Assembly: GCA_023442755.1 (NCBI GenBank)
Contig: JAEZXS010000133.1
Span: forward strand, 1 to 16,154
Direction: 5' to 3'
DNA: 16,154 nucleotides
Source: Pseudomonadota bacterium
GTDB lineage: Bacteria > Desulfobacterota > Syntrophobacteria > Syntrophobacterales > Syntrophobacteraceae
Both the position numbers and the translations under genes were made by a program. The notes beneath the pieces are model-generated. The model was not told the origin of the DNA. It saw only the letters and a program-made list of their open reading frames with translations, and made no database searches. This document shows, piece after piece, positions 6,226 to 14,161 of the stretch (positions are counted from its first letter, which is position 1; each line of letters opens with the position of its first letter).

Positions 6226-7923
6226 ATGCAGAACCAGATTACGTTGCTCGACGCCTTCCAGCAGGAATTCAATCTCATCGAAGACCAGGTCAAGCAGCTC
6301 CAGCTTTCCTGTTTTGTCGAAGGCATCCCGTTGATGGACGCTTTCGAATACATTGCCGTTACGGATGAAAACCGAATCCTGCGAGTCCTGTCAAAACATC
6401 TGCAGATTCCCATGCTCGAACGTGAAGACTACCCGGAAAAGCCCGTTCTGCTGGAGGGGGTCTCCATGTTCTTCCTCCGCAAGCATGCCGTTTTGCCTAT
6501 TCATGTCGAAAGCGGCCGGGTCCGCGTCGTCGTGAGCAATCCCCTTAACCTGTCGCTGATCAACATACTCAGCGCCTACTTTTCGGGCATGGAACTGAGT
6601 TTATGCGTCGGCCAGCGGGAGGAGATACGCACCTCTATAGACCGGCTTTACGGCACGGCTGCCCGGGAAGCCGAAGCGCAATCTCAGGGCGATGGCATTG
6701 CCATAAACGCCGACGGCTTCGAGGAGGATCTCGAGCACCTCAAAGGACTCGCCCAGGAAGCACCCATCGTAAGGCTTGTCAACGTTCTGATCTCGCGCGC
6801 CCTCGATATGCGCGCCTCGGATATCCACTTCGAGCCTTTCGAGCGCTCCTTTCACGTCCGGTGCAGGGTCGACGGCGTTCTGTTCGATCTCGACCAACCC
6901 CAGAAAAACATGCAGTCCGCCATCATAAGCCGCCTCAAGCTTATGGCCAATTTGAACATCGCCGAACGCCGCCTGCCGCAGGACGGAAAAATCAAGATAC
7001 GGTTCGGCAGTCGTGAGGTGGACATCCGCGTATCCACCGTGCCCACGATCTACGGAGAGAGCGTCGTTCTGAGGCTTCTGCAGCAGGAAGGAGTAGACTA
7101 CAACCTTGCCAGCCTCGGCATGGACCAGAAGGATCTGGATTTTCTGGCGGAGCTGATCGAACGCCCCTATGGAATGATCCTGGTCACAGGTCCCACCGGT
7201 TCGGGTAAAACGACGACCCTTTACGGCGTTTTGAAGAAGCTCAATTCCGTTACCCGCAAGATCATCACGGTTGAGGACCCCGTTGAATACCAGATAAATG
7301 GAATCAACCAGATACAGGTCAAACCGCAGATCGATCTTACCTTTGCCAATGCTCTCCGATCACTGGTCCGGCAGGATCCCGATGTCCTGCTGATCGGTGA
7401 AATCCGCGACAAGGAGACCGCCGATATCGCCATCGAATCGGCCTTGACCGGCCACCTTGTTCTCTCGACCCTGCACACCAACGACGCTCCCGGTGCAATT
7501 ACCCGTCTTCGTGACATCGGGATTGAGTCTTTCCTCATGGGCGACTCGCTTTTAGCGGTTCTTGCCCAGCGTCTCGTCCGCGTCCTTTGTCCCCACTGCA
7601 AGACAGGGTACCAGGCACGCGAAGCCGACTATCAGAGGATAAGCGAAATAATTCCCGACCTGCCCTCGTCCCTGACGCTCTACCAGAACAAGGGCTGCGA
7701 CAGGTGCGGCTACACCGGTTATAAAGGCCGCCAGGGGATTTTCGAGGTTCTCTCGATCAACGATTCCGTGCGATCGGCCATAGTGGCGGGCAAAGACGCT
7801 TTCAGCATCGCACAGATCGCCGCTTCAAACGGGTACACCCCTCTTGTGCACCATGGGTTCAGGAAAGTTGTGGACGGCATAACGACCCTTTCCGAGGTAT
7901 TGCGGGTCACCAGCCTGTCTTGA
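6226..7923 (+). CDS. gspE: type II secretion system ATPase GspE
   Basis: GspE is the cytoplasmic hexameric ATPase that drives pseudopilus assembly. The 565 residues comprise an MshEN-type N-terminal domain (about 20-145), the N2 domain with ASDIHFEP (197-204), and a RecA-like ATPase domain. Visible motifs are Walker A GPTGSGKTT (322-330), Asp box VEDPVE (349-354), Walker B LLIGEIRD (388-395) and His box HLVLSTLHTND (410-420). The tetracysteine zinc motif is present as CPHC (Cys455, Cys458) and CDRC (Cys491, Cys494), typical of GspE/PilB and absent from PilT-type retraction ATPases. ATG 6226 follows AGGA at 6217-6220 with a 5-nt spacer. The gene opens the secretion operon and is followed by gspF after 28 bp. 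On its own the protein could be called PilB; its neighbours favour GspE. Confidence 0.92.
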   Translation: MQNQITLLDAFQQEFNLIEDQVKQLQLSCFVEGIPLMDAFEYIAVTDENRILRVLSKHLQIPMLEREDYPEKPVLLEGVSMFFLRKHAVLPIHVESGRVRVVVSNPLNLSLINILSAYFSGMELSLCVGQREEIRTSIDRLYGTAAREAEAQSQGDGIAINADGFEEDLEHLKGLAQEAPIVRLVNVLISRALDMRASDIHFEPFERSFHVRCRVDGVLFDLDQPQKNMQSAIISRLKLMANLNIAERRLPQDGKIKIRFGSREVDIRVSTVPTIYGESVVLRLLQQEGVDYNLASLGMDQKDLDFLAELIERPYGMILVTGPTGSGKTTTLYGVLKKLNSVTRKIITVEDPVEYQINGINQIQVKPQIDLTFANALRSLVRQDPDVLLIGEIRDKETADIAIESALTGHLVLSTLHTNDAPGAITRLRDIGIESFLMGDSLLAVLAQRLVRVLCPHCKTGYQAREADYQRISEIIPDLPSSLTLYQNKGCDRCGYTGYKGRQGIFEVLSINDSVRSAIVAGKDAFSIAQIAASNGYTPLVHHGFRKVVDGITTLSEVLRVTSLS

Positions 7924-7951
7924 CAGTCCATCTCAGCGGATACATCGAAAC

Positions 7952-9139
7952 ATGAGCTATTTCCAATACCAGGCCCGTGACGCCCAGGGCGAGATCCACC
8001 GCGGGGTGATGGAAGCCGTCTCCGAGATGGAGGCAGCTCGCAAGCTGAAGTCGAGCCGACTCTTCCCGATCAAGATAAAGGCCGTAAAAAGCCAGCGAAG
8101 AAGGCGCATTCCCGAAGAACACGTCATCCGCTTCTTCTTTGATCTGTCCGACCTTCTCCTGGCGGGGCTGCCCGTGGACCGAGCTCTGAGCCTCATCAGC
8201 GCCAACCAGACCCACAAGGCCTTTCAACGTATCGTAAAAGAATTGCTGGAGAGCGTGCAGGGCGGCAGCGACCTGTCCGGAGCCCTGAGCAAGCATCGCG
8301 ACGTTTTCGGCCCGCTTTCCGATCACATGGTGCGCGCAGGGGAAGCAAGCGGCACGCTGGGACCCATTCTCAAGCGCCTTGCGCAGTACCTGGAGCAGAG
8401 GCGCGCTTTCCGCCAGACGCTTATCTCCTCGATGATCTACCCTGTCATCCTGCTCGCAACCAGCCTAGTGTCGATGGTCATCCTGCTTGTTTACGTGATC
8501 CCGAAATTCGCCCAGATCTTTCACGACCTGAATCAAAAGGTCCCGTTTATCACGCAGATCATGCTTCAAATCGGCATCTGGCTCCAGGACTACGGGTGGG
8601 TGCTGCCGATCGTGCTTGCCACGGTTTTCTGGGGCGGCCGGTACCTGCTCCGACAGCCTGATATCAGGAGAGCCGCGGACAGGCTTCTCTTCTGGTTCCC
8701 GTTTACACGATTTCTCATTTTGAACAGCGAACTGACCCGCTTCTGCCGTACACTCGGCACCATGATGGAGGCCGGCGTTCCTCTTCTCAGGGCTCTTAGC
8801 CTCGGGCAGGAACTCATCTTCAACGTCGTGCTCCGGGAGGCCATTGCGCCGCTGCACCAGGAAATCAAGGTGGGACGCTCGATGAGCAACTATTTCCGCT
8901 CCAATGCCGCCTTCCCCACGCGCATGGGCACCATGTTGCGCATCGCGGAAGAACAAGGGAATACGGGGGCCGGTCTTCTCGGCCTTTCCGAGTATTTCGA
9001 GAAGGAATTGCAGCGCACGCTTCAGCGAATCATGAGCCTGATGGAACCCGTGGTGATCATGTTTACCGGGTGTATCATCGCAATGATGGTCATGAGCATG
9101 TTTACGGCGATTTTCGGAATCAATGATATTAAATTCTAG
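7952..9139 (+). CDS. gspF: type II secretion inner-membrane platform protein GspF
   Basis: GspF is the polytopic inner-membrane core of the T2SS that receives energy from GspE and builds the pseudopilus. The protein is 395 residues, normal for the family. It starts with the typical SYFQYQARDAQGE N-terminus and has two homologous T2SF cytoplasmic domains (about 55-180 and 260-385). Each keeps the motif region L-x-AG-x-P-x-x-RALSL (69-81 and 272-284) and a G(E/N)-type turn (RAGEASGTL; RIAEEQGNTG). Three membrane segments are visible, at about 160-184, 213-229 and 363-388. The start has only a weak ribosome binding site, consistent with coupling to gspE. Its last 17 bp overlap the next gene. Confidence 0.92.
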   Translation: MSYFQYQARDAQGEIHRGVMEAVSEMEAARKLKSSRLFPIKIKAVKSQRRRRIPEEHVIRFFFDLSDLLLAGLPVDRALSLISANQTHKAFQRIVKELLESVQGGSDLSGALSKHRDVFGPLSDHMVRAGEASGTLGPILKRLAQYLEQRRAFRQTLISSMIYPVILLATSLVSMVILLVYVIPKFAQIFHDLNQKVPFITQIMLQIGIWLQDYGWVLPIVLATVFWGGRYLLRQPDIRRAADRLLFWFPFTRFLILNSELTRFCRTLGTMMEAGVPLLRALSLGQELIFNVVLREAIAPLHQEIKVGRSMSNYFRSNAAFPTRMGTMLRIAEEQGNTGAGLLGLSEYFEKELQRTLQRIMSLMEPVVIMFTGCIIAMMVMSMFTAIFGINDIKF

Positions 9140-9593
9140 GCATCCAAACAGTCGTTCCGGTTTCACTCTCATCGAGCTGGTAGTGGTGCTGCTGATCATG
9201 TCGATCGTGGCCGCCGTCACTATCCCGAGGGTTGGCTCGAGCTGGAAGCGCATAGAAGACAGCGACTTCCTTCAGCTGTTCGTGGAGTCAATCAAACGGG
9301 CGAGGCTTCTTGCATTGAATACCGGTCAGCCCGTCGAGTTCCGGCTCAACGGTTCCGAACGGTCATTCGGTTTCGCGGATACCCCGCGAATGCCGATACC
9401 GTTGAATGCCGAGGTCTTTTCCGATCGTCTCGAAAAGGACCCCGAGACAGGCGACTTTTTCATCACCTTCTATCCGGACGGCAGTCTCACCGGAAATGAT
9501 TTCGATGTGGTTTTCGACAATGCGCGCACTTTTCGCATTGCGATACATCCGCTTTTCGGAACAGTCGGACTTTCGAGGTTGGAATCGAAATGA
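9123..9593 (+). CDS. gspH: type II secretion minor pseudopilin, GspH-like
   Basis: This 156-residue pseudopilin has a type III (prepilin) signal: a short basic leader, cleavage after Gly13, then FTLIELVVVLL with the conserved Glu at position +5 (Glu18). The hydrophobic helix is followed by a soluble domain beginning with a region rich in RARLLALNTGQPVEF, which is typical of GspH and FimT proteins. GspH sits in the tip complex of the pseudopilus in the inner membrane and periplasm. It overlaps gspF by 17 bp and the next gene by 4 bp. GspG is ruled against by the lack of its calcium-site C-terminus and by the GspH-type soluble domain, although it occupies the position where gspG usually lies. 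Confidence 0.8.
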   Translation: MILNSRHPNSRSGFTLIELVVVLLIMSIVAAVTIPRVGSSWKRIEDSDFLQLFVESIKRARLLALNTGQPVEFRLNGSERSFGFADTPRMPIPLNAEVFSDRLEKDPETGDFFITFYPDGSLTGNDFDVVFDNARTFRIAIHPLFGTVGLSRLESK

Positions 9594-10009
9594 ATTCATT
9601 TCGTAGAGCGGCAGCAAGGCCTTTTACGCTTTTCAGGTCGAACCGGCGAGGTTTCACTCTTCTCGAAATGCTCGTCAGCCTCATTATCGGCACGATCATC
9701 GCCGGCGGTGTCATGGGCCTGATTTCGGTATCGCTGCAACATAAGTATCGGATCAAGGAGAAGTCCCTGATACAGCCCGTTCTGGAATCGGCTGCACAGC
9801 TCATTCTTGCCGATCCGGCAAGGGCCGCGGAAGGAAGCGTGGTTCTCAATAGCCTGGCCGGGTCGCCGGTCGTCGGAGTCTCCCTTGTTCCCGTTCCGCT
9901 CGACGACAACCTACCGGGCGGCAGCGCCGGACAATTATGCCGGGTCATGCTGAATTACCGGACCGGTCAGCTGGAGTTCAGTATGATCGTCCCGATAAAT
10001 CAGAAATAG
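9590..10009 (+). CDS. gspI: type II secretion minor pseudopilin, GspI-like
   Basis: This is a 139-residue prepilin-type protein. A 21-residue basic leader ends in Gly21, followed by FTLLEMLVSLII with Glu26 at +5 and a long hydrophobic helix. The short soluble domain (about 50-139) contains one cysteine (LCRV) and ends in FSMIVPINQK. ATG 9590 overlaps the preceding TGA as ATGA. Its place after gspH and before gspJ, and its small size, suggest GspI, the minor pseudopilin that nucleates the tip complex with J and K. The soluble domain alone does not prove this. Confidence 0.65.
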   Translation: MNSFRRAAARPFTLFRSNRRGFTLLEMLVSLIIGTIIAGGVMGLISVSLQHKYRIKEKSLIQPVLESAAQLILADPARAAEGSVVLNSLAGSPVVGVSLVPVPLDDNLPGGSAGQLCRVMLNYRTGQLEFSMIVPINQK

Positions 10010-10015
10010 TCCGCG

Positions 10016-10720
10016 ATGATGAAAGAACGAAAGAGCGCCCGCATCATCCTGACAGGCTCCGGATTCACGCTGATCGAGCTCGTGCTGGCCACGGCCATTT
10101 CGGCAATAGTCATCGGCATCTTGTCCGTTTGCCTTTCTTTTGCCCTGCGGGCGTGGGAAAGCACGCAGAATCGGCGTCCGGACCTGACTGCGAATTTTAT
10201 CGATCTTTTTCAGCGCCAGCTTGCCGAGTTCGATCCGACACCCATTCGCTTCACCGAGGGCGCACGCATGCTCTTTTCCGGCTCCTCCCGAGCAATCGCA
10301 TTTTCGACCTCGCACTCGGTCAAGGCGATATCGAAAGGCGTTCCTGTGATCGCACACTACGTCTACGATCCTGGCGCTAAGGTGCTTTACTATTCCGAAA
10401 TACCGCTGGATCCGTACCACCCTAAACAGGTCCAGGATTTCATCAAGGCCGCCCCGGTAGCCAAAGAAAAGTCTAAATATCGGTTTTACGCAATCGACCT
10501 GGCCGAGTTCAGCCTCGGGTACGCAGGAAAGGACGACAACCGGTTCCTGGAAACCTGGGATGCCGACAACCAGTCGCCAACCCAGGTTCTGCTGAAGTGG
10601 AGCAACGACACCGGCGCCAAGGCGCAACTGCTGCTGATAAATTCTCCGTTCGTCATCCAGGCAGACAGGATGCTGCAGCCGGCCGGCGGCATTCCCCAGC
10701 CGGGAGGTATGCTGCAGTGA
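10016..10720 (+). CDS. gspJ: type II secretion minor pseudopilin GspJ
   Basis: The 234-residue protein has a prepilin signal ending at Gly16, then FTLIELVLATAISAIVIG with Glu21 at +5. Its larger soluble domain contains the pattern LTANFIDLFQRQLAEF, LFSGSSRAIAFST and VIAHYVYDPGAKVLYY, as in GspJ proteins, which bind GspI and GspK at the tip of the pseudopilus. The ending GGIPQPGGML is Pro/Gly-rich. It begins 6 bp after the previous gene, and an alternative ATG at 10019 gives one residue less. No strong ribosome binding site is seen, so translational coupling is likely. The stop TGA (10718-10720) overlaps the start of gspK. Confidence 0.8.
   Translation: MMKERKSARIILTGSGFTLIELVLATAISAIVIGILSVCLSFALRAWESTQNRRPDLTANFIDLFQRQLAEFDPTPIRFTEGARMLFSGSSRAIAFSTSHSVKAISKGVPVIAHYVYDPGAKVLYYSEIPLDPYHPKQVQDFIKAAPVAKEKSKYRFYAIDLAEFSLGYAGKDDNRFLETWDADNQSPTQVLLKWSNDTGAKAQLLLINSPFVIQADRMLQPAGGIPQPGGMLQ
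10703..10719 (+). promoter_or_regulatory. ribosome binding site fixing a GTG start for gspK
   Basis: GGAGG at 10703-10707, inside the end of gspJ, is followed by a 9-nt spacer and GTG 10717-10719, which overlaps the gspJ stop TGA at 10718-10720. This selects the GTG over the ATG 120 bp upstream (10597), whose 40 extra residues are Arg/Gly-rich and overlap coding gspJ. Confidence 0.8.
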
Positions 10721-11643
10721 GTTTACCCGGCAGCAGATTACCATCCGGATTGTTCCGCACCTTCCCGTTCAAGCTGCGCATGGCCGGAGAACGCGGTGTC
10801 GTCCTCATAGCCGTCCTTTGGATTTGCGCGCTCATCATGTGGTTTGCCCTTCAGATCAGCGCAGAAACGCGTCTGCAGGGGGAGGATCAGATACACTCCA
10901 TCCGCAAGTCTCAGGCGCTCTACCTGGCGATAGGCGGATGCTACGAAGCGCTTGCGCGTATCGGCCAGCCGGCCGCGTTGCACGCAGAAGATTCGGAGTT
11001 CAGCTGGCAGCCCGACGGTAGACCGCATCTGGTGCGGTATCAGACCGGCCGCGCGCTGGTAATCATCGAATCCGAAGACCTCAAAGTGAACGTCAATCGA
11101 ACAGGAGTCGTCCAGTTGAAGCAGATTCTCGCAAGAGCCGGGGCTGACGACATCCTGGCTGAGACGCTCGCCGATCGCATAATGGATTTCATCGATCAGG
11201 ACGACACCCCCCGCATGCATGGGGCGGAGAAGGATTTCTACAGGAACGCGGGCCAGAGTTATGCACCGTTTAATGGACCTTTGACCTGCCTCGACCAGAT
11301 GCTGCTCATCCCCGGCATCACGCACCGGCTCTTTTACGGGTTTGGGCAAACCAGGGGAGTTCTTCCGGATCTAGCTGAAATATTTAAGGAATTTTTAGTG
11401 CCGGACAAGGATTCCCTTTTCGAGATGCTCACGATATATGGTAATAATGTCAACTTACCCCCCGACTTCAACGACAGGGAAACCGAGAAAAGACCGGTCA
11501 ACTGGAAACAGGGCGGAACATACCGCATCCTTTCTTTCGGGCAGGCTGCAAACGGGCCTCCTCCCGTCGGGATATGGATGACCGTGCGCTTTGGCGCCGA
11601 CGGGCAGAATCCGTACAAAATATTGAGCAGAAAGGTTCTATAG
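10717..11643 (+). CDS. gspK: type II secretion minor pseudopilin GspK
   Basis: GspK caps the pseudopilus. From the GTG start the protein is 308 residues, a usual GspK length. The leader ends at Gly27, then VVLIAVLWICALIMWFAL. Position +5 is Ala rather than Glu, the known hallmark of GspK among pseudopilins. The soluble part keeps GspK-like traits: an EDLKVNVNRTG stretch after the first strand, DIL-type helical regions matching the SAM-like domain, the IMDFIDQDDTPRMHGAE motif and PFNGPLTCLDQMLLIPGIT. The next gene follows after 21 bp. An alternative start is ATG 10780, but it lacks a comparable ribosome binding site and would leave only six residues before the cleavage site. Confidence 0.87.
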   Translation: MSLPGSRLPSGLFRTFPFKLRMAGERGVVLIAVLWICALIMWFALQISAETRLQGEDQIHSIRKSQALYLAIGGCYEALARIGQPAALHAEDSEFSWQPDGRPHLVRYQTGRALVIIESEDLKVNVNRTGVVQLKQILARAGADDILAETLADRIMDFIDQDDTPRMHGAEKDFYRNAGQSYAPFNGPLTCLDQMLLIPGITHRLFYGFGQTRGVLPDLAEIFKEFLVPDKDSLFEMLTIYGNNVNLPPDFNDRETEKRPVNWKQGGTYRILSFGQAANGPPPVGIWMTVRFGADGQNPYKILSRKVL

Positions 11644-11664
11644 CGGACCTGAGAGGAAGAAACA

Positions 11665-13233
11665 ATGTTAGCAACCATCATCAGACAACGGCCCAAAAGC
11701 CTCTACGCCGTATACGTCGAATCACGGCGCGTGGAGGTGCTGCGCGCCCGGCGGCGCTGGCGCAAATGGGAGATGGAACCCGCGGAGCGGTTCCAGGTGC
11801 CCGAAGGCGAGTCGGTTTTCGATTACCTGCAGCACATGAACCTGAGGCCGAAGGGACGCAAGGGAACCACTCTTCTGCTCATACTTCCGAGCACCTTCTA
11901 CTCGGTCCACCGCGAACATTACCCGCCCTCGCTGCAGGACCAGCTCGACGAGGCTATCAACTTCGACTGGCAGGAGAATATCTTCCACGAAACCGACAGG
12001 ACCCTGTATTTCTCCGGGCCGGCGGTTTCAATGGGCCACCATGTATCCGTGCCGATCTTTTCCATGCAGAAAGAAATTTACGAGAAGTTTCAGCAGGTGC
12101 TCGGAGGTTCTCAATTCAGCACCTTTACGGTGATGCCGAGCGCGCTTGCGTTCAACAGCTTTCTCCCCTCGCTGGCGATGGAAGATTCCGACGAACCACT
12201 CGAGATCGTCGCGCGCATTCTGGACGATTCCCATCTCGAGATTCACCGCTTCTACCAGGGCTCTTTTCTTGATTCCGTTGTTATCGGAAAATCCTTTCAC
12301 AACATGCGGCTCTTTCTCGAAAACCTGCGCTGCATGGGGAACGGCAACGGCGAGTGCCGGCTGGATCCGCACATACACCTCCTTTGCACTGCCGGGGAAT
12401 CCGCCAGTTCGGAAACTTACGGCCGCCAGTGGCTCGACGACGGCTTTCCCATCCAGCTCCATCGCCTCAACGACTGCTTTGTCACCCATTGGGTAAGCCA
12501 CCTGCTCGAGCAGGACAATATTCACACCTTCGACACCGAACTCCTGCTCAAGCCTTGGAAGATTCCCCGAATTGCCTGGCCTCTGTTGGGAATTATCCTT
12601 CTTTTCGCGGCTTATGCCTTTTACCAGGTCCACCTTACCGATCAGCTTGCCCAAACAAGCAAAAGATTGAAAGTCCAGGTGAACCAGCTCGAAATCCAAT
12701 GGAAACCCATCGAGGAATTCCAGACCCGCATTTCCAAATTCCAGGAAGACCGCAAAACGCTTTCCGAGTTCAACCGGGAGGGCTATCCTTTGCTCGAGCT
12801 ATTGAGCTTTCTCACCCAGCTCACTCCCGACGACACGTGGCTCAATTACCTGTCGTTGCGCAAGGGCCAGCTTATCATCCGAGGAGAGAGCAAGTCGGCA
12901 ATCAAGTACCTCTCCGAACTCTCGAAGACCGAAGGCCTGAGCGACGTCAAATTCGCATCCCCGGTCACCCGCAATCCTGCGTCCGATATGGAAAGATTCA
13001 ATGTCCAGCTTCAGCTGGATATCGAGAAACTCCAAAAATCTTTTGATGCGCTGCCGACGGACAAGCTGGATGAAAGCTCCTCCCACGACCTTTTCAAAGG
13101 CGCCGACCCGGGCCAGGCGGCTCAGAATCCTGCGGCGGAGGAACAACCTCAAGCCGAAGTGACTGTTGAGGACGGCGCCGAGACCGAGGCCATAGACGAC
13201 GGACAGCCAGCTCACCAGGAGGAGGCCCAATAA
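11665..13233 (+). CDS. gspL: GspL-type inner-membrane protein with PilM-like and PilN-like parts
   Basis: This protein should link the GspE ATPase to the periplasm. Residues about 1-290 form a cytoplasmic actin-like PilM/GspL domain (ALYAVYVES-type first strand, LLLILPSTFYSVHREHYP in the middle). One membrane segment lies at about 303-321. A coiled coil (about 322-370) precedes a PilN/GspL ferredoxin-like domain (about 374-456) with the typical LTPDDTWLNYLSL and a following VKFASPVTR. The last 60 or so residues are Glu/Asp/Gln-rich and look disordered. The 522 residues make it longer than most GspL (about 400). Ribosome binding site GAGGAA lies just upstream of ATG 11665. The stop overlaps the next start (TAATG). 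GspL is assigned by position and topology; PilMN-fusion is an equally good structural description. Confidence 0.75.
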   Translation: MLATIIRQRPKSLYAVYVESRRVEVLRARRRWRKWEMEPAERFQVPEGESVFDYLQHMNLRPKGRKGTTLLLILPSTFYSVHREHYPPSLQDQLDEAINFDWQENIFHETDRTLYFSGPAVSMGHHVSVPIFSMQKEIYEKFQQVLGGSQFSTFTVMPSALAFNSFLPSLAMEDSDEPLEIVARILDDSHLEIHRFYQGSFLDSVVIGKSFHNMRLFLENLRCMGNGNGECRLDPHIHLLCTAGESASSETYGRQWLDDGFPIQLHRLNDCFVTHWVSHLLEQDNIHTFDTELLLKPWKIPRIAWPLLGIILLFAAYAFYQVHLTDQLAQTSKRLKVQVNQLEIQWKPIEEFQTRISKFQEDRKTLSEFNREGYPLLELLSFLTQLTPDDTWLNYLSLRKGQLIIRGESKSAIKYLSELSKTEGLSDVKFASPVTRNPASDMERFNVQLQLDIEKLQKSFDALPTDKLDESSSHDLFKGADPGQAAQNPAAEEQPQAEVTVEDGAETEAIDDGQPAHQEEAQ

Positions 13234-13820
13234 TGAAACTGAATTTTCCCACGTCGGCCGATCTCAGAAAGCATCGGATGGAAATAGCTGCCGGAATTAT
13301 AGTCTTGCTGCTCCTGGCCGTAGTGAATATCTTCTGGCTCGACCCGGTGCTGGGACAAAAGGAACAGCTCGAGAACAAAGTCAAGCAACAGGAAGACATG
13401 ATCCGCAAATATGAGCAAAAGCTCAACCAGACACAAAGCATTCGAGACAATCTGGCCAAGCAGGAGCAGGAGTTGAAGGAAATGCAGAAGCGCTTGTTCC
13501 GGGGCACGGACCCGTACCAGCTTGCCGCCTCGCTTGGAGATGTCCTTTCACCGAAAGGCAGCGCCGGTCAGAAACTTGAGATCAAGACATACCAGGTCCT
13601 CGCAAGCAAGGAATACGGCCTGTACCAGGAGGTCCACCTGCGGTTCAATCTCATGACCACGGTGGACGGTTTGTATTATTTCCTCGACCGGGTCAAACAC
13701 TCCGATTTCGCGATTCTCGTGCAGGAGATCAACATCCAGAAGATCCAGCGGAACAAGGGGCCGGACTTGGTTGTGAACGTGATTCTGGCAGCCCTGATGG
13801 AAAAGGGAGAAAAATCTTGA
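13233..13820 (+). CDS. gspM: GspM/PilO-like inner-membrane protein
   Basis: The 195-residue protein has a short cytoplasmic N-terminus, one membrane segment (about 17-36), a charged coiled coil (about 40-92) and a small C-terminal domain (about 95-190) of the PilO/GspM ferredoxin-like fold. Visible there are VHLRFNLMTTVDGLYYFLDRV and a later LVVNVILAALM strand. This is the expected partner of the preceding GspL/PilN-type protein in the inner membrane. ATG 13233 overlaps the previous stop (TAATG), with AGGAGG just before it. After the stop at 13818-13820 comes a non-coding gap. GspM and PilO cannot be told apart by sequence alone. Confidence 0.75.
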   Translation: MKLNFPTSADLRKHRMEIAAGIIVLLLLAVVNIFWLDPVLGQKEQLENKVKQQEDMIRKYEQKLNQTQSIRDNLAKQEQELKEMQKRLFRGTDPYQLAASLGDVLSPKGSAGQKLEIKTYQVLASKEYGLYQEVHLRFNLMTTVDGLYYFLDRVKHSDFAILVQEINIQKIQRNKGPDLVVNVILAALMEKGEKS

Positions 13821-13920
13821 TCCGCGCTTCATTTCGTACTTGTATTGATGCGGTTGGTAGAGCATAAAGCGAACAATAATGTTTAGAGAAGGATTTTGAT
13901 TCGAGAGTAGGCCCATCATT

Positions 13921-13936
13921 GCGGAATGTCTTCCGC
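13921..13936 (+). terminator. hairpin after gspM, possible weak terminator or RNA-stability element
   Basis: GCGGAA (13921-13926) and TTCCGC (13931-13936) form a perfect 6-bp stem with a TGTC loop, 100 bp after the gspM stop. No continuous T-run follows; the next bases are GTACATTCTTTAT. A strong intrinsic terminator is therefore unlikely. Confidence 0.3.
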
Positions 13937-13987
13937 GTACATTCTTTATCTCAGTATTGGCATTGGAGTTTTGGAAGGGTTTCCGCA

Positions 13988-14016
13988 TTGTTATTCCGGG
14001 CAAGGATGCTTATATG
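13988..14016 (+). promoter_or_regulatory. candidate sigma-70 promoter for gspD
   Basis: TTGTTA (13988-13993) and TATATG (14011-14016) are separated by exactly 17 bp; each matches its consensus at four of six positions. The gspD leader would be about 140 nt. If active, the secretin could be expressed separately from the upstream T2SS genes. Confidence 0.35.
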
Positions 14017-14145
14017 TAGCCCTATTGGATCGACCTGAGCGGAATTCCTTGTTTCACCCACACTTACGCCACTTCGGCTGCAATACAGGTAACGGGTATT
14101 CCATACTGACATTCTAAAACAGGTACTACGCTAGTTCTCGTTATT

Positions 14146-14152
14146 AGGAGGG
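14146..14152 (+). promoter_or_regulatory. strong ribosome binding site of gspD
   Basis: AGGAGGG lies 9 nt upstream of ATG 14162 and supports that start, or the nearby in-frame ATG at 14168, for the secretin. Confidence 0.75.
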
Positions 14153-14161
14153 GACCTTTAT

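Larger units (their letters stand above)
13821..14161. other. 341-bp AT-richer gap between gspM and gspD
   Basis: This interval breaks an otherwise near-continuous operon and is visibly AT-richer than its flanks. It holds a hairpin (13921-13936), a candidate promoter (13988-14016) and the gspD ribosome binding site. I see no convincing gene. A 63-codon frame (13926-14117) has no ribosome binding site and no recognisable features. In related systems gspC (or pilP) often lies between gspM and gspD. Confidence 0.6.

Noticed and set aside
8465..9253. 262-codon open frame on the - strand across gspF and gspH
   Set aside because: It is antisense to well-supported T2SS genes; the His/Glu/Asp-rich product looks like a shadow of hydrophobic codons read in reverse.
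9935..10744. 269-codon open frame on the - strand across gspI to gspK
   Set aside because: It is antisense to three pseudopilin genes with clear prepilin signals, and its composition is Arg/Gly-rich without any known motif.
13847..13920. tRNA-like words (GGTTGGTAGAGCA and GATTCGAG) in the gap before gspD
   Set aside because: They resemble D-loop and T-loop sequences, but there is no 7-base anticodon loop on a 5-bp stem, no T-stem pairing and no acceptor stem. Not a tRNA.
13955..13975. TTGGCATTGGAG followed by TTTTGG as a sigma-54 promoter
   Set aside because: The -24 part matches, but the essential GC of the -12 element is missing at the correct spacing.
13926..14117. 63-codon frame between gspM and gspD
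   Set aside because: It has no ribosome binding site, prepilin signal, membrane anchor or other trait of a GspC-like protein, and its composition fits non-coding DNA.
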